Below are positions 24,748 through 33,267 of a stretch of 64,000 bases of DNA, in pieces. The position numbers were made by a program, and so were the translations under genes. Origin of the DNA: G963662605 sp963667005 (GTDB lineage: Bacteria > Bacteroidota > Ignavibacteria > Ignavibacteriales > Ignavibacteriaceae); the NCBI GenBank assembly GCA_963667005.1, contig OY762937.1, positions 3,857,065-3,921,064 of the forward strand, in the 5' to 3' direction. How positions within the stretch are numbered: position 1 is the first letter of the stretch; each line of letters begins with the position of its first letter. The notes beneath the pieces are model-generated. The model worked only from the letters and a program-made list of their open reading frames with translations, did no database searches and was not told where the DNA came from.

Positions 24748-26946
24748 TTATTTTTGCAGAAGGATCTTTCTGGTAAGTGCAATGGTTTTGTTTCCGGATT
24801 TTTCAGGAGCCAGGTTCAGTCTGACAATATAGACACCCGATGAAAGATCGTTACCATTGAAGGAACATGTATATCTGCCGCGTTCTTTCGTGCCCAAGTT
24901 CATATTTCGAATAATTTGCCCAAGCATATTATACACGTGCAGGGAGACAGTACTTTTTTCGGTCAGACTATAGCTGATGGTTGTTGAAGGGTTAAAAGGA
25001 TTAGGATAAGCGTCCAGTGCGAATGCATAGTTTGCATTATCACTTGAGGTTATGGAACTAACAATTTCCTTCGTAACGGAATAGGCAAGTGATTGATCGC
25101 TGAATGAAATTGTATATGAGCCGCTGTCGGTAATGGCAAAAGAAATATTAGGACCTCCTCCTGTTGCGACAACAGCAGTGCCGGAGAGGCCTGATGTGTT
25201 GCCCCAGTCTATTCCCGTCCAATTCCCTGTATTTACAAATTTCATTTGATAGCTTCCCGCGCCGAGTGCAACTCCGGTTTTTATCCAGATATCATCTTTC
25301 AGTGCCATCTGCATTGCAGACGGTGTCCAATTGTTAAAACTACCACCGATATACATTGCGGCTTGATGCGGAATGCTGCTTGTAACTGTTACTGTACACG
25401 CGGCAGCTATATTATTATCCGCAGACGTTGCTGTAATAACAGTCGTACCGGCACCAAATGCGGATACCAGACCTAAGGAATTGACATCGGCAACCTTCGT
25501 ATTGCTCGATGCCCAAACGATTTTCTTGTTTAATGCTGTTGAAGGTTTCACAGATGCCGTAAGATGTTTGCATCCCCCGGCATTTAAAGTCAACGACGCG
25601 TTATCAAGAGTAACACTCTCGACTTTATTATAAGCCTCGGAAAGTGTTATCGTTTGCTTTGGCGCAAGCTGTTGAAGCGTACCGCCATTCTTGATCCAGA
25701 TTGTTATTGTTGCCGAAGGATTATATACCGAGCTGCCGGAATACTGAAGATTATATATCGCGTTAAGATAATCGGCAGCATCAATTGCCTTAGCGTACCA
25801 GATGTCGCTTTTTCCGGTTATCTTTTTACAGAACGCCGTCATACGATTCCATCCGTCATTGCCGTCAAGCTCCCAGCTATGCCCCCAGATAAACATACAG
25901 GCCATGCGTTCTTTTTTATTAATGATTAACTGATTGGCGAAGTAATCTGCATTGTTGAAATGCGCTGTCGCACGCCAGGTAAGTAATTCATAAGGCAAGG
26001 CTGGAGGAATTTCAAAATCGTACCGGTCATTAGTAACCCTCGCGTACGCAATGTTCAAATCCTTTTCAACCTGAACGACTGTATCGTTGAACGTACCGAA
26101 AGGATACGCGAATCCCCGCACCTCATATCCGGTAATGTTGGATAGTTTTGTTTTGCAATCACCAATCTCCGATATCACCTGAGCTTTGCTTTGCGTTTCC
26201 AGGTATGGATGATCAACTGAGTGTCCTGCGACCTCGTGGTTCTTATAGAGTGCAGAAAGTTCGGAAGATGTTATATAATTAGCTTGGTCCAGTTTTCCGG
26301 ATGTAAGATTAAAAGAACCGACGATACCGTATGTATTAAATATCGAGACTAACTGCCGGTCCTGTGTCCCTGCATCATCAAAGCTCATTATCAGTGCTTT
26401 CCATTTTCCGCCCGGCCATGCGAATTTTTCCGGATCAATGGCGAAGGTCTCGGTATGCAGGATTTTTTGAGCAGAACCGTTTATTAATACTTTATTTTCA
26501 TGATCGATGATGAGCGGATCATCCGAGAGCGGACTTTGAGCATCAACAACAATTGTGTTTGCAATATTTTCCTGAAGTGCACAACGGATGTTTGCATCAT
26601 TAGAGCATATACTGGTATAAAGCACACGCGTCCAAGTGCCCGGACTTACCAAACAAAAAGCGAAATTCGCTCCCTGCGGAATTTCTCTCCAATCACTACC
26701 TAATGCAGGCAAAGTAATTCCGGAAAACGAAAATGATACTGCATTGCCTGACACTGTTGACGTATTTGTCGAATTACTCCACGCGTTGCAGGTTCCGGCA
26801 AAAGCAAGTTGCGCACCCTCAAGACGCGACGGGAGATTCTTGATAGTAATCTGTACATTTGTCTGTGCAAATGATACCTGAATGGGAACAATCTGCGATA
26901 GAATTATTATGATGAAAAAAACGCTTAGAAACCATTTATTTCGCAT
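24748..26946 (-). CDS. Secreted polysaccharide deacetylase with Ig-like domain and type IX sorting tail
   Basis: After a signal peptide (1-28) and an N-terminal domain of about 130 residues comes a NodB-type deacetylase (about 180-395) removing acetyl groups from chitin-, xylan- or peptidoglycan-like chains. Motif 1 is SFDD (188-191), motif 2 is GHSVDHP (metal H242 and H246), motif 3 RGFAYPFG (R277), and GHSWEL contains H356. A Big_2-type Ig-like domain (about 455-540), a glycogen-binding-like beta domain (GGSFNNWTPSAMQM, about 545-640) and the sorting tail with AYPNPFNPSTT (about 660-732) follow. The ATG has GGAGG upstream. The gene is divergent from the AraC regulator at 27134, which may control it. 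Catalytic residues are intact. Confidence 0.85.
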   Translation of the reverse strand: MRNKWFLSVFFIIIILSQIVPIQVSFAQTNVQITIKNLPSRLEGAQLAFAGTCNAWSNSTNTSTVSGNAVSFSFSGITLPALGSDWREIPQGANFAFCLVSPGTWTRVLYTSICSNDANIRCALQENIANTIVVDAQSPLSDDPLIIDHENKVLINGSAQKILHTETFAIDPEKFAWPGGKWKALIMSFDDAGTQDRQLVSIFNTYGIVGSFNLTSGKLDQANYITSSELSALYKNHEVAGHSVDHPYLETQSKAQVISEIGDCKTKLSNITGYEVRGFAYPFGTFNDTVVQVEKDLNIAYARVTNDRYDFEIPPALPYELLTWRATAHFNNADYFANQLIINKKERMACMFIWGHSWELDGNDGWNRMTAFCKKITGKSDIWYAKAIDAADYLNAIYNLQYSGSSVYNPSATITIWIKNGGTLQQLAPKQTITLSEAYNKVESVTLDNASLTLNAGGCKHLTASVKPSTALNKKIVWASSNTKVADVNSLGLVSAFGAGTTVITATSADNNIAAACTVTVTSSIPHQAAMYIGGSFNNWTPSAMQMALKDDIWIKTGVALGAGSYQMKFVNTGNWTGIDWGNTSGLSGTAVVATGGGPNISFAITDSGSYTISFSDQSLAYSVTKEIVSSITSSDNANYAFALDAYPNPFNPSTTISYSLTEKSTVSLHVYNMLGQIIRNMNLGTKERGRYTCSFNGNDLSSGVYIVRLNLAPEKSGNKTIALTRKILLQK

Positions 26947-27133
26947 TGTGCCTCCGAAATGGAATAAGGATCAAACGGTAAGACTAACAGTTATAATAAA
27001 AGATTAATAACTATGATTTTCTTTACGAATTTACGACACGGTGAGGTTGAAAAATATAACAAGATTTCCAGAGTATTGTTGTATATTATCTATAATTAAT
27101 AAATATTACTCGATATTTAACCATTTAAGTTAA

Positions 27134-27994
27134 ATGAAAGCTCCTGTTTACGAATTTGTTGAATTTGATTCCTCGCAGATACTGGCCCGAAGGTTAGAGC
27201 AGGAAACTTTTGACGGACCATACCACTACCATGCCCAATACGAGCTAACCTACATTGAAAAAGGAAACGGTGAAAGATTTGTGGGTAAAACAATGTCACA
27301 GTTTGCGGGAGGCGATCTTGTGTTTCTCGGCTCAAACCTTCCTCACAAATGGAAGAGTATACCCGAAAAAAATGCTGAGGGCTTGCTTAGTGCTATGTAT
27401 ATACAATTCGGTGGGAATCTGTTCTCCAAAACGCCGCACTTCAACTTGGCATTTCCTAAAGTCACATCACTTCTTGAGCATAGCCAGCATGGGATGCAAT
27501 TCACCGGTGAAGCCGTAGAAGTCATTCCGGAAAAAATCCTGTCTCTCATACGTGAAACGGATGATCTCAGAAGATTAATCCGGCTCTATGAAATAATTGA
27601 TTATCTTGCAGACTCTAAAGAGTATTCTATCATTGATAGGAACTTTGATATTTCAACATTCAATCCGAAAGACCGGAATAAAATGAATCTGGTTTTTTCG
27701 TATCTCATCGAAAACTACCGGGGAGAGGTATCTCTGGAAAAAGCTGCTGCCGTAATTAATCTAACGCCCAATTCCTTCTGTAAATATTTCAAGAAGGTTA
27801 CAGGTAAATCGTTTTTTTCATATGTCATTGAGTACCGGTTGAACCACGCAGCAGAACTACTACTCAATACAGGCAGACCGGTTTCCGATATTTGTTATGA
27901 GAGTGGATTTGATAATATCCCCTACTTCAACCGGACATTTAAAAATGCCTTCAGGGTTTCTCCCCTTCAATATCGTGCCAACGACAGCCGTTAA
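27134..27994 (+). CDS. AraC-family regulator with cupin sensor
   Basis: The N-terminal cupin (about 20-90) contains HYHAQYELTYIEKGNGERFVG, in pieces, and LVFLGSNLPHKW, typical of sugar-responsive AraC members. The C-terminal double helix-turn-helix (about 190-286) has VSLEKAAAVINLTPNSFCKYF and PVSDICYESGFDNIPYFNRTFK, in pieces, the AraC signature. Length 286 is normal. It is divergent from the secreted deacetylase and upstream of a serine hydrolase, and may regulate either. Confidence 0.87.
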   Translation: MKAPVYEFVEFDSSQILARRLEQETFDGPYHYHAQYELTYIEKGNGERFVGKTMSQFAGGDLVFLGSNLPHKWKSIPEKNAEGLLSAMYIQFGGNLFSKTPHFNLAFPKVTSLLEHSQHGMQFTGEAVEVIPEKILSLIRETDDLRRLIRLYEIIDYLADSKEYSIIDRNFDISTFNPKDRNKMNLVFSYLIENYRGEVSLEKAAAVINLTPNSFCKYFKKVTGKSFFSYVIEYRLNHAAELLLNTGRPVSDICYESGFDNIPYFNRTFKNAFRVSPLQYRANDSR

Positions 27995-28013
27995 AATCAC
28001 CATATTGAGAACC

Positions 28014-28032
28014 CCCTGCGTATTTTGCAGGG
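28014..28032 (+). terminator. Weak hairpin after the AraC gene
   Basis: CCCTGC and GCAGGG enclose GTATTTT, 20 bases after the stop codon. There is no T-run, so termination may be partial and the hydrolase downstream may be partly co-transcribed. Confidence 0.35.
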
Positions 28033-28085
28033 CTTCCGGATTTTGATATATTTAGTAACCCTTAAACTAACTTCAAAGTCAGGCT

Positions 28086-30023
28086 ATGAAATACACGGGA
28101 TTTTCATTAAAAGCCAGTCTTGGCTTGATAATTATTTTGTGCACACTGTCTTACCCCCAAGCTTCCATCTCAATCTCGGAGAAATTCACTCCGCAAAACA
28201 CTCAGGCATTTTTGGATTCGTTAGTGCCTTCTGTCATGCAGCAGCAGCATACGGCCGGATACGGAATCGCGATTGTTTATAACAACGAAGTGTTTTTAAC
28301 GAAAGGTTACGGATACGCGGATATTAAAAACAAAAAGACGGTAGATCCGAAAACAACTTTGTTCAGAACCGCGTCGGTTTGCAAAGTACTTCTGGCAACT
28401 GCCCTGCTTGATCTTCGCGACCGAGGATTACTTGATATTCACAAGGATGTTAATGTATATCTTCGCTCATTAAAAGTACCGGAGCGGTTCGGTAAACCGG
28501 TAACCGCCGCACATTTGCTTACGCACACACCAGGCTTTGATGATTTCACTATCGGTAAGTCATCACGGGATGAAAACACGGCGCCGAAGCTCTCCGAATT
28601 TGTGAAGAAACATCTGCCCGAACGAATAGTCCCTCCGGGCGAAGTCATGATGTACTCTAACTTGGGAATGGCTCTTGCTGCTGTCTTAATTGAAGATATA
28701 ACTGGAAAAGATTTTGCGTCGTATATGCGCGAGCGGTTATTCACGCCGCTTGAAATGTATCATGCATCATATAAAACGCAGCCGCAATTTAAGCAGGATG
28801 TATATCACGGATATGAATTTTCAAAAGGAGTACAAAAAGAAATTCAGTTTGATTTCATCAATGATTATCCAGCCGGTCAAATGCTTACCACCCTTGATGA
28901 GTTTACCCATTTTATGATTATGCAGCTTAATAAGGGAGTATACAACGGGAAACAAATTATTGCTCCTGCAACGATAGCAGAAATGCAGTCGCCGCAATTT
29001 ACGCATCACAAAAAACTTCACGGTGCAATGGGTTACGGATTTTTTATTGATAACTATGAAGGAGCAAACCTTATATATCATGACGGCGGTTACCCGGGGA
29101 TACTCACAAGAATGCTGCTCCTGCCTCAAATCGGGCTCGGCATATATTCAGTAACAAACAGCTCCGGCTCATATATTAACCCCATCGTCACGGACGCATT
29201 TCTGAAACACTTTTTTACGTTTACCAGAGACCCCGATACTATCCGTTACCCGATAAGCCCACTTCCTGCGTATGACGGCAATATAGATAGATTTGTCGGT
29301 ACGTATTTTCTCAGCAGGTACTCACGTAACGAAATTACCAAAACGGGTGTACTACTCGGAATGACGGGATTTGATTTAAAAATCTGGAAAAACAACAAGG
29401 GCATGTTGATGATGCCTGATCTTTTCGGAAAACCACGCAGGCTCATTCAGGTTGAACCGTTGTTATTCCGCTCTATTGATGACAACTATTATATCAAATT
29501 CCGGCAGGATGAAAATGGCCGCATTACACATCTATTTACAAACGGAACAACAGCCTTTGACAAATTACCTTACATGTTAACCACCTCATTTCAAGGATGG
29601 CTGCTGCTCGGCCTGACGTTCTTTTTTTCATTTTGGATTCTTACCGTACTGGCAAGAAAATTATGGGCAAAAGTCCGCAAACAGGAAATCAAAAGAAGTA
29701 CACTGAACACATATGCCAACCGGCTTGCTGATCTGTATATGCTGTATCTTTTATCACTCGGCATCGCAGTCTTTGTAATTATGGAGCCGATTGAATTGCA
29801 AATCGGATTCGGATACGGCATTCCGTGGTATTTTTATCTCATACAGACAATCCCGATTTTATTTGCGCTCGTAACCGTGCTATTTGGTTACCGGATTATT
29901 CAGGCAGTGAAAAACAAAGCAATGGAGTTTTATAAGGCAGTAGGATATTCGCTATATTTCTTGATTTGCATTTCAGCTGTATGGTTTTTCTACGTGTGGA
30001 ATTTATTAGGATATTGGTTTTAA
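28086..30023 (+). CDS. Membrane-anchored serine hydrolase of the beta-lactamase class C/PBP fold
   Basis: Exported penicillin-binding-like hydrolase. A signal peptide (about 1-25) is followed by the beta-lactamase domain (about 38-380) with the serine nucleophile S97 and lysine K100 in the SxxK box (TASVCK), Y190-S-N192 as the second motif, and HDGG near 322 as the third. A beta domain of about 110 residues and four predicted membrane helices (about 502-523, 548-570, 585-608 and 620-643) complete the chain, so the enzyme is inner-membrane anchored and faces the periplasm. Relatives act as esterases or D-amino-acid peptidases rather than antibiotic-resistance enzymes. A bidirectional terminator follows. 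Confidence 0.85.
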   Translation: MKYTGFSLKASLGLIIILCTLSYPQASISISEKFTPQNTQAFLDSLVPSVMQQQHTAGYGIAIVYNNEVFLTKGYGYADIKNKKTVDPKTTLFRTASVCKVLLATALLDLRDRGLLDIHKDVNVYLRSLKVPERFGKPVTAAHLLTHTPGFDDFTIGKSSRDENTAPKLSEFVKKHLPERIVPPGEVMMYSNLGMALAAVLIEDITGKDFASYMRERLFTPLEMYHASYKTQPQFKQDVYHGYEFSKGVQKEIQFDFINDYPAGQMLTTLDEFTHFMIMQLNKGVYNGKQIIAPATIAEMQSPQFTHHKKLHGAMGYGFFIDNYEGANLIYHDGGYPGILTRMLLLPQIGLGIYSVTNSSGSYINPIVTDAFLKHFFTFTRDPDTIRYPISPLPAYDGNIDRFVGTYFLSRYSRNEITKTGVLLGMTGFDLKIWKNNKGMLMMPDLFGKPRRLIQVEPLLFRSIDDNYYIKFRQDENGRITHLFTNGTTAFDKLPYMLTTSFQGWLLLGLTFFFSFWILTVLARKLWAKVRKQEIKRSTLNTYANRLADLYMLYLLSLGIAVFVIMEPIELQIGFGYGIPWYFYLIQTIPILFALVTVLFGYRIIQAVKNKAMEFYKAVGYSLYFLICISAVWFFYVWNLLGYWF

Positions 30024-30048
30024 AGAAGATTAGTTTGATGCAATAATA

Positions 30049-30077
30049 AAGCCTCCCGAACTTCGAGAGGCTTTTTT
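30049..30077. terminator. Bidirectional rho-independent terminator
   Basis: AAGCCTCcCGAA and TTCGaGAGGCTT form a stem with one mismatch, followed by TTTTTT on the plus side and T-rich sequence on the minus side. It lies between the convergent hydrolase and beta-propeller genes. Confidence 0.8.
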
Positions 30078-30091
30078 ATGCCAAGACGACG

Positions 30092-31333
30092 TTATTTCGT
30101 CAAGATGAGTTTTTTAACCGAAGAAAATTTTTCGGTCCGTAATTCGTAAAAATAAATTCCCGAACTGAGATGACTTGCTGTCCAGTTGAGTGAATGCGTT
30201 CCTGCTGAGAACTCATGGTCTGCTAAAACATCAACCACTTGCCCGATAGCATTGTACACGGTTAATTTCGCATTCATTTTTTCGGGTAATGAAAAACTGA
30301 TTGTAGTTGAAGGATTAAAAGGATTGGGATAATTCTGCGATAAATTGAAAGTCGCCGGTTTTTCACCTGTCTTTTGTTCTTTAACTTCCGATGTATTTAT
30401 TGCACGGCGGAATACTTGCCCTTTGTATATGACATAAATAGAGTTATTTGTAGCTTTTAACGAGGTTGCATAGGAAGCGCTGCTCAACCCGTCATTCAAA
30501 GCACTCCAGCTTGCACCTTTATTTGAAGAAACATACACACTGTAATCATTACCGGCATAAAGTACACCGTTAACAACGATCAGTGTAGAAACAAAAAGAT
30601 TATCCAAACCGGTATTTGCTACTGTCCAGTTTGCGCCGCCGTCGGTTGACGTGTAAACACCGCCGCCGCCGGTTGCTGCAAACAGTGTTGTTGCAGTATT
30701 ATCGCGAATATACGTTATCGCATTTATGCCATTTGCCGGCAGCCCGGTATTGCTTTTTACCCAGCCTGAGTTTGGTCCCGACTTGTATAATCCCTTGGAG
30801 CCTCCCGTGGCAATATACAAAGTAGTGTCCAGTCCGAGAAAGCCATTGATAATATAACTCGGCAGCCCTGAATTATTCACGGTCCATGAACTACCGCGGT
30901 CGTTGGAAACATATACGCCGCCGTTTGAAGTTGCCGTGTGAAGTTTTGAGAAGTACTCATAAACGGTGTTGATAATGGGCGTAGTTGGTATGCCGCTGTT
31001 TGATGCCGTCCAACTGCTTCCACCCAGATTTGTCTTGAACAATCCCCCTCCTGTTGTACCGGCATATACTGAATCGCCGATAATGCTGATTGAATACACT
31101 GATAGTTTGGTCAATCCGGTATTTGCCAGAGTCCAGGTTGCTCCTTTATCACTGGACAGATAAACCCCGTTCGAAAGGGTTCCGACATACACAATATCGC
31201 CTTTTGCACCTATACAGTTAGCATACGCAGGACTTAAAGTTCCCGTCGCGACCCACTGTGCTGATAATTTCATGGGAGTTGCAATAGTTAAGAAAAGAGC
31301 ATAGAATACGAGCAGAAAAGTTGATTTCTTCAA
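30092..31333 (-). CDS. Secreted beta-propeller (BNR-repeat) protein with type IX sorting tail
   Basis: After a signal peptide the chain consists of about seven repeats of roughly 40 residues, each with a variant of S-x-D-x-G-x-x-W (LSSDKGATWTLA, VSNDRGSSWTVN, TSTDGGANWTVA, VSSNKGASWSAL). This is the Asp-box signature of sialidase/photosystem-II-stability-type propellers. The sorting tail starts near 330 with QNYPNPFNPSTT and ends in KKLILTK. No catalytic residues of sialidases are apparent, so a binding or structural role at the cell surface is more likely. The start is probably the TTG at 31333, which has GGAG 5 bases upstream; a GTG at 31339 overlaps that site. Confidence 0.8.
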   Translation of the reverse strand: MKKSTFLLVFYALFLTIATPMKLSAQWVATGTLSPAYANCIGAKGDIVYVGTLSNGVYLSSDKGATWTLANTGLTKLSVYSISIIGDSVYAGTTGGGLFKTNLGGSSWTASNSGIPTTPIINTVYEYFSKLHTATSNGGVYVSNDRGSSWTVNNSGLPSYIINGFLGLDTTLYIATGGSKGLYKSGPNSGWVKSNTGLPANGINAITYIRDNTATTLFAATGGGGVYTSTDGGANWTVANTGLDNLFVSTLIVVNGVLYAGNDYSVYVSSNKGASWSALNDGLSSASYATSLKATNNSIYVIYKGQVFRRAINTSEVKEQKTGEKPATFNLSQNYPNPFNPSTTISFSLPEKMNAKLTVYNAIGQVVDVLADHEFSAGTHSLNWTASHLSSGIYFYELRTEKFSSVKKLILTK

Positions 31334-31502
31334 AATCACTCCAATAAATAATGTATAAGTAAACTTGGTTCAACATTAAAAACAATTAATGAATAAAATA
31401 GTTCCCCGATTCATTGAGAATTTAATCAGGTATGATACAAATCAAGATTGGAAAATATTTCCTGATGTGATTAGGAAAGTGAATGTAATGGAAGCAGAAT
31501 TA

Positions 31503-31531
31503 TTGAGCGTGGAATTTTGTTCCGCGCTCAA
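31503..31531 (-). terminator. Hairpin after the methyltransferase gene
   Basis: TTGAGCGtGGAA and TTCCgCGCTCAA form a long stem with one mismatch and a 5-base loop, 5 bases beyond the stop of the minus-strand methyltransferase. The rest of 31334-31536 has no gene; a frame starting at 31389 crosses this hairpin and overlaps the next gene, and is not credible. Confidence 0.6.
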
Positions 31532-31536
31532 CTATT

Positions 31537-32154
31537 TCACTTGGCAAGTAATAAGGCGAGAATTCTCGGCAACTCCTCACCTTTAATAGAGTATTCAACT
31601 ATTTGAACTAGTTTAATTTTCATATCAATGAGCGGTTGAATAAAATCGGATACCTGATGCGTGTAACATTCGAGTATCTGAATACCTTCAGATGATTCAA
31701 ATCTGGCTTTTGACCCCGCGTATTGTTTATACGGATGGAGCTCGCCGATATAAATACATCCTCCGGGAGCTAAAACTTTACGTGCTTTTTCGAAGACTGG
31801 TTCAAGATGCTCAATATGTTCAAGCACAAGGCTGAAGGTGATAAGATCATATGCGCCGGAAGCGAATACCCATTCGCCTTTAATATCACCAAGTAAAAAC
31901 TCGACTGATGAGGGATACTGCTTTTCTTTTGCCTTGCATATCATTTGCTCGGAAAAATCAACAGCCGTGACATGTCCTGAAATCGAGGATAAAAAAGCAG
32001 TGTTCTTGCCCGTACCGCATCCAATTTCCAGAGTACGATTGAATTGCATTCCGCTTAACATCTCTTTAAGGACACCTCGCTCGGTATCGCGAGTTGCATT
32101 TACATTGGTATCGTATATTTCCGCCCAATTGTTATACGCTTCTTTAACGCTCAT
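31537..32154 (-). CDS. Class I SAM-dependent methyltransferase
   Basis: 205-residue Rossmann-fold methyltransferase of the UbiE/BioC-like kind. Motif I is LEIGCGTGKNTAFL near 42, followed by VTAVDFSEQM (acidic residue binding the SAM ribose), YDLITFSLVLEHIEHL near 107 and LAPGGCIYIGELHP near 127. The substrate is unknown: these proteins act on quinones, acyl chains or amino compounds. The N-terminus YNNWAEIYD is the usual start of the group. It is isolated between the propeller gene and the tRNA/palindrome locus. Confidence 0.82.
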   Translation of the reverse strand: MSVKEAYNNWAEIYDTNVNATRDTERGVLKEMLSGMQFNRTLEIGCGTGKNTAFLSSISGHVTAVDFSEQMICKAKEKQYPSSVEFLLGDIKGEWVFASGAYDLITFSLVLEHIEHLEPVFEKARKVLAPGGCIYIGELHPYKQYAGSKARFESSEGIQILECYTHQVSDFIQPLIDMKIKLVQIVEYSIKGEELPRILALLLAK

Positions 32155-32216
32155 GAAAATATCTTCTTTAAAATTAAAGTGAATAATATATAAAATTCTG
32201 CAAAAAGAAAACCACC

Positions 32217-32530
32217 AGGCAGGATCCCGATACGCCTGCGGCTATCGGGATTTCGCCCCGTCTATGGCCGGGGCTCAACTTGCACACTAATTCCTTTCGG
32301 TTCCACCATTAAATAAAAAACCCTCATGCGATGCATGAGGGTTTTCAACATTCAGCGAAAAAGGTATTTGCGAGTAACTTGAACCTATCCCGCCGTTGGC
32401 GGGATGAGTCCGATAATAATGAATTGGGCAGGATCCCGATACGCCTTCGGCTATCGGGATTTCGTCATCCCGCAATGCGGGATTCCTCAACTTGCCACGA
32501 GTTCTTTCCCATTACTACCAATGAAAGGGC
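32217..32530. repeat. Cluster of short palindromic elements downstream of the tRNA locus
   Basis: Two copies of a 28-bp palindrome with outer ends ATCCCGATA and TATCGGGAT (32224-32251 and 32433-32460) lie in similar surroundings (GGCAGGATCCCG on one side, CTCAACTTGC on the other). They are accompanied by different small palindromes: CCCCG..CGGGG, CATCCCGCAATGCGGGAT at 32465-32482 and ATCCCGCC-gtt-GGCGGGAT at 32388-32406. The arrangement looks like a duplicated unit into which palindromes were inserted independently. GGTTCAAGTTACTC on the minus strand (near 32372-32385) resembles a tRNA T-arm. Confidence 0.6.
32313..32343 (-). terminator. Rho-independent terminator (minus strand)
   Basis: CCCTCATGC and GCATGAGGG form a perfect 9-bp stem with a 3-base loop, extended by A/T pairs, followed on the minus strand by TTTTTTATTT. 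It is the strongest terminator of the tRNA/GIY-YIG region. Confidence 0.8.
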
Positions 32531-32559
32531 TGCCCTTTCGGACAGCCCTTTCATTGGTA
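32516..32559. repeat. 44-bp near-perfect hairpin
   Basis: TACCAATGAAAGGGCTG is mirrored perfectly by its inverse at the right end, with a further CC/GG pair around a 4-base loop. It abuts and slightly overlaps the 3' end of the tRNA fragment at 32558. No U-run follows on either strand, so it is more likely an inserted palindromic element than a terminator. Confidence 0.6.
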
Positions 32560-32609
32560 GCGGGGGCAGGACTTGAACCTACAATTCGCCGCGGCGAATT
32601 ATGTGCCCG
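32558..32609 (-). pseudogene. 3' half of a second initiator-tRNA copy with an inserted palindrome
   Basis: Read on the minus strand, GGGCACATAA matches the anticodon region of the intact tRNA nearby with one difference. Then a perfect 18-bp palindrome (AATTCGCC-GC-GGCGAATT, 32583-32600) replaces the second half of the anticodon stem. TTGTAGGTTCAAG and CCTGCCCCCGCTA then match the intact T-arm and acceptor strand exactly. It cannot fold as a normal tRNA. Confidence 0.8.
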
Positions 32610-32844
32610 CCGATAGTACCTTGTTAATAAATTCTCTGCCAACCCCGGTTTTTAACCACATTTCTCTTCGTCGCGCCTCTTGATATGTAATATATTCTTC
32701 CGAATATATTAATTTCCAGTCAGTTCCTCGTTTGGTCCATCCGGCTAAGTGATTTTGGTGTTGGTATAATCGTTTATTTAGGTCAGTTGTGCTGCCGATA
32801 TATCTATACCCCTCTGCAGACTCAAGTACATACACATGATTCAT
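32599..32844 (-). CDS. Small GIY-YIG-domain nuclease
   Basis: 81-residue single-domain GIY-YIG protein. HVYVLESAEGYRYIGSTTD, in pieces, gives the VYV...YIGST signature; the arginine in LNKRLYQHQ and the EARRREMWLKTG block with its catalytic-type glutamate follow. Proteins of this size (UPF0213-like) are common in Bacteroidota and candidate phyla and are thought to be nucleases, but a reaction is rarely shown. An excellent ribosome site (AGGAGGAG) precedes the ATG. Its stop codon TAA is supplied by the anticodon-loop sequence of a broken tRNA copy, so the gene is physically joined to tRNA-derived DNA. It lies just after the terminator of the intact initiator tRNA. A homing-type link to the tRNA is possible. 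Confidence 0.8.
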   Translation of the reverse strand: MNHVYVLESAEGYRYIGSTTDLNKRLYQHQNHLAGWTKRGTDWKLIYSEEYITYQEARRREMWLKTGVGREFINKVLSAGT

Positions 32845-32864
32845 GACTCCTCCTGTTATGAAAC

Positions 32865-32891
32865 GAAAAAAGGCTACCTTTTCGGGTAACC
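32865..32891 (-). terminator. Terminator of the initiator tRNA gene
   Basis: GGTTACC and GGTAGCC (one G-U pair) around a 6-base loop, followed on the minus strand by TTTTTTT. It is 11 bases after the tRNA 3' end. Confidence 0.75.
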
Positions 32892-32902
32892 TTGTCTCTT
32901 AG

Positions 32903-32975
<73 letters not shown>

Positions 32976-33017
32976 GTATAAAAATCTTTATTGGAATCGC
33001 GATAACCAATTATTTTT

Positions 33018-33090
33018 GGCGAATTATGAGCCCGATTTATCCGCCTTCGGCGGACGAGCTACTCCCGACTTGTCGGGACTCCACCCCGCG
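33018..33090 (-). pseudogene. 5' half of a second initiator-tRNA copy with two inserted palindromes
   Basis: The minus strand gives CGCGGGGTGGAG, then TCCCGACAAGTCGGGA (palindrome, 33063-33078) in place of the D-loop bases. GTAGCTCGTC follows, then a segment containing the palindrome TCCGCC-gaa-GGCGGA (33040-33054), and finally GGGCTCATAA and TTCGCC. The three tRNA blocks match the intact gene exactly. The last 17 bases (33018-33034) are repeated at 32593-32609 with one difference, joining this half to the 3' half. Confidence 0.8.
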
Positions 33091-33214
33091 ATATTTAGAT
33101 AACAAATTTACGACTTTTTTGCCGGATAGCCAAACTGTTTTGAAAATAAATCCTACAAATTGTCATATGAGATGAATGCCCCCATTCTTTTGGGAGTATC
33201 ACATATTTAACTGC

Positions 33215-33253
33215 AAAAAGGCTGCTCCGGAGGTTTTCAGGAACAGCCTTTTT
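33215..33253 (-). terminator. Terminator of the giant repeat-protein gene
   Basis: AAAAAGGCTG and CAGCCTTTTT with an inner TCC/GGA pair form a stem, with a U-run on the minus strand, 15 bases after the stop codon. Confidence 0.7.
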
Positions 33254-33267
33254 CGAAAGTGATGATT

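Noticed and set aside
31389..31586. 65-codon frame upstream of the beta-propeller gene
   Set aside because: It crosses a strong terminator-like hairpin and overlaps the end of the methyltransferase on the other strand.
32217..32530. Additional tRNA genes in the palindrome cluster
   Set aside because: A T-arm-like GGTTCAAGT stretch occurs, but no cloverleaf can be formed, so only a remnant is possible.
32404..32616. Frame ending GAGLEPT on the plus strand
   Set aside because: This peptide is the antisense translation of tRNA T-arm/acceptor sequence; it is an artefact.
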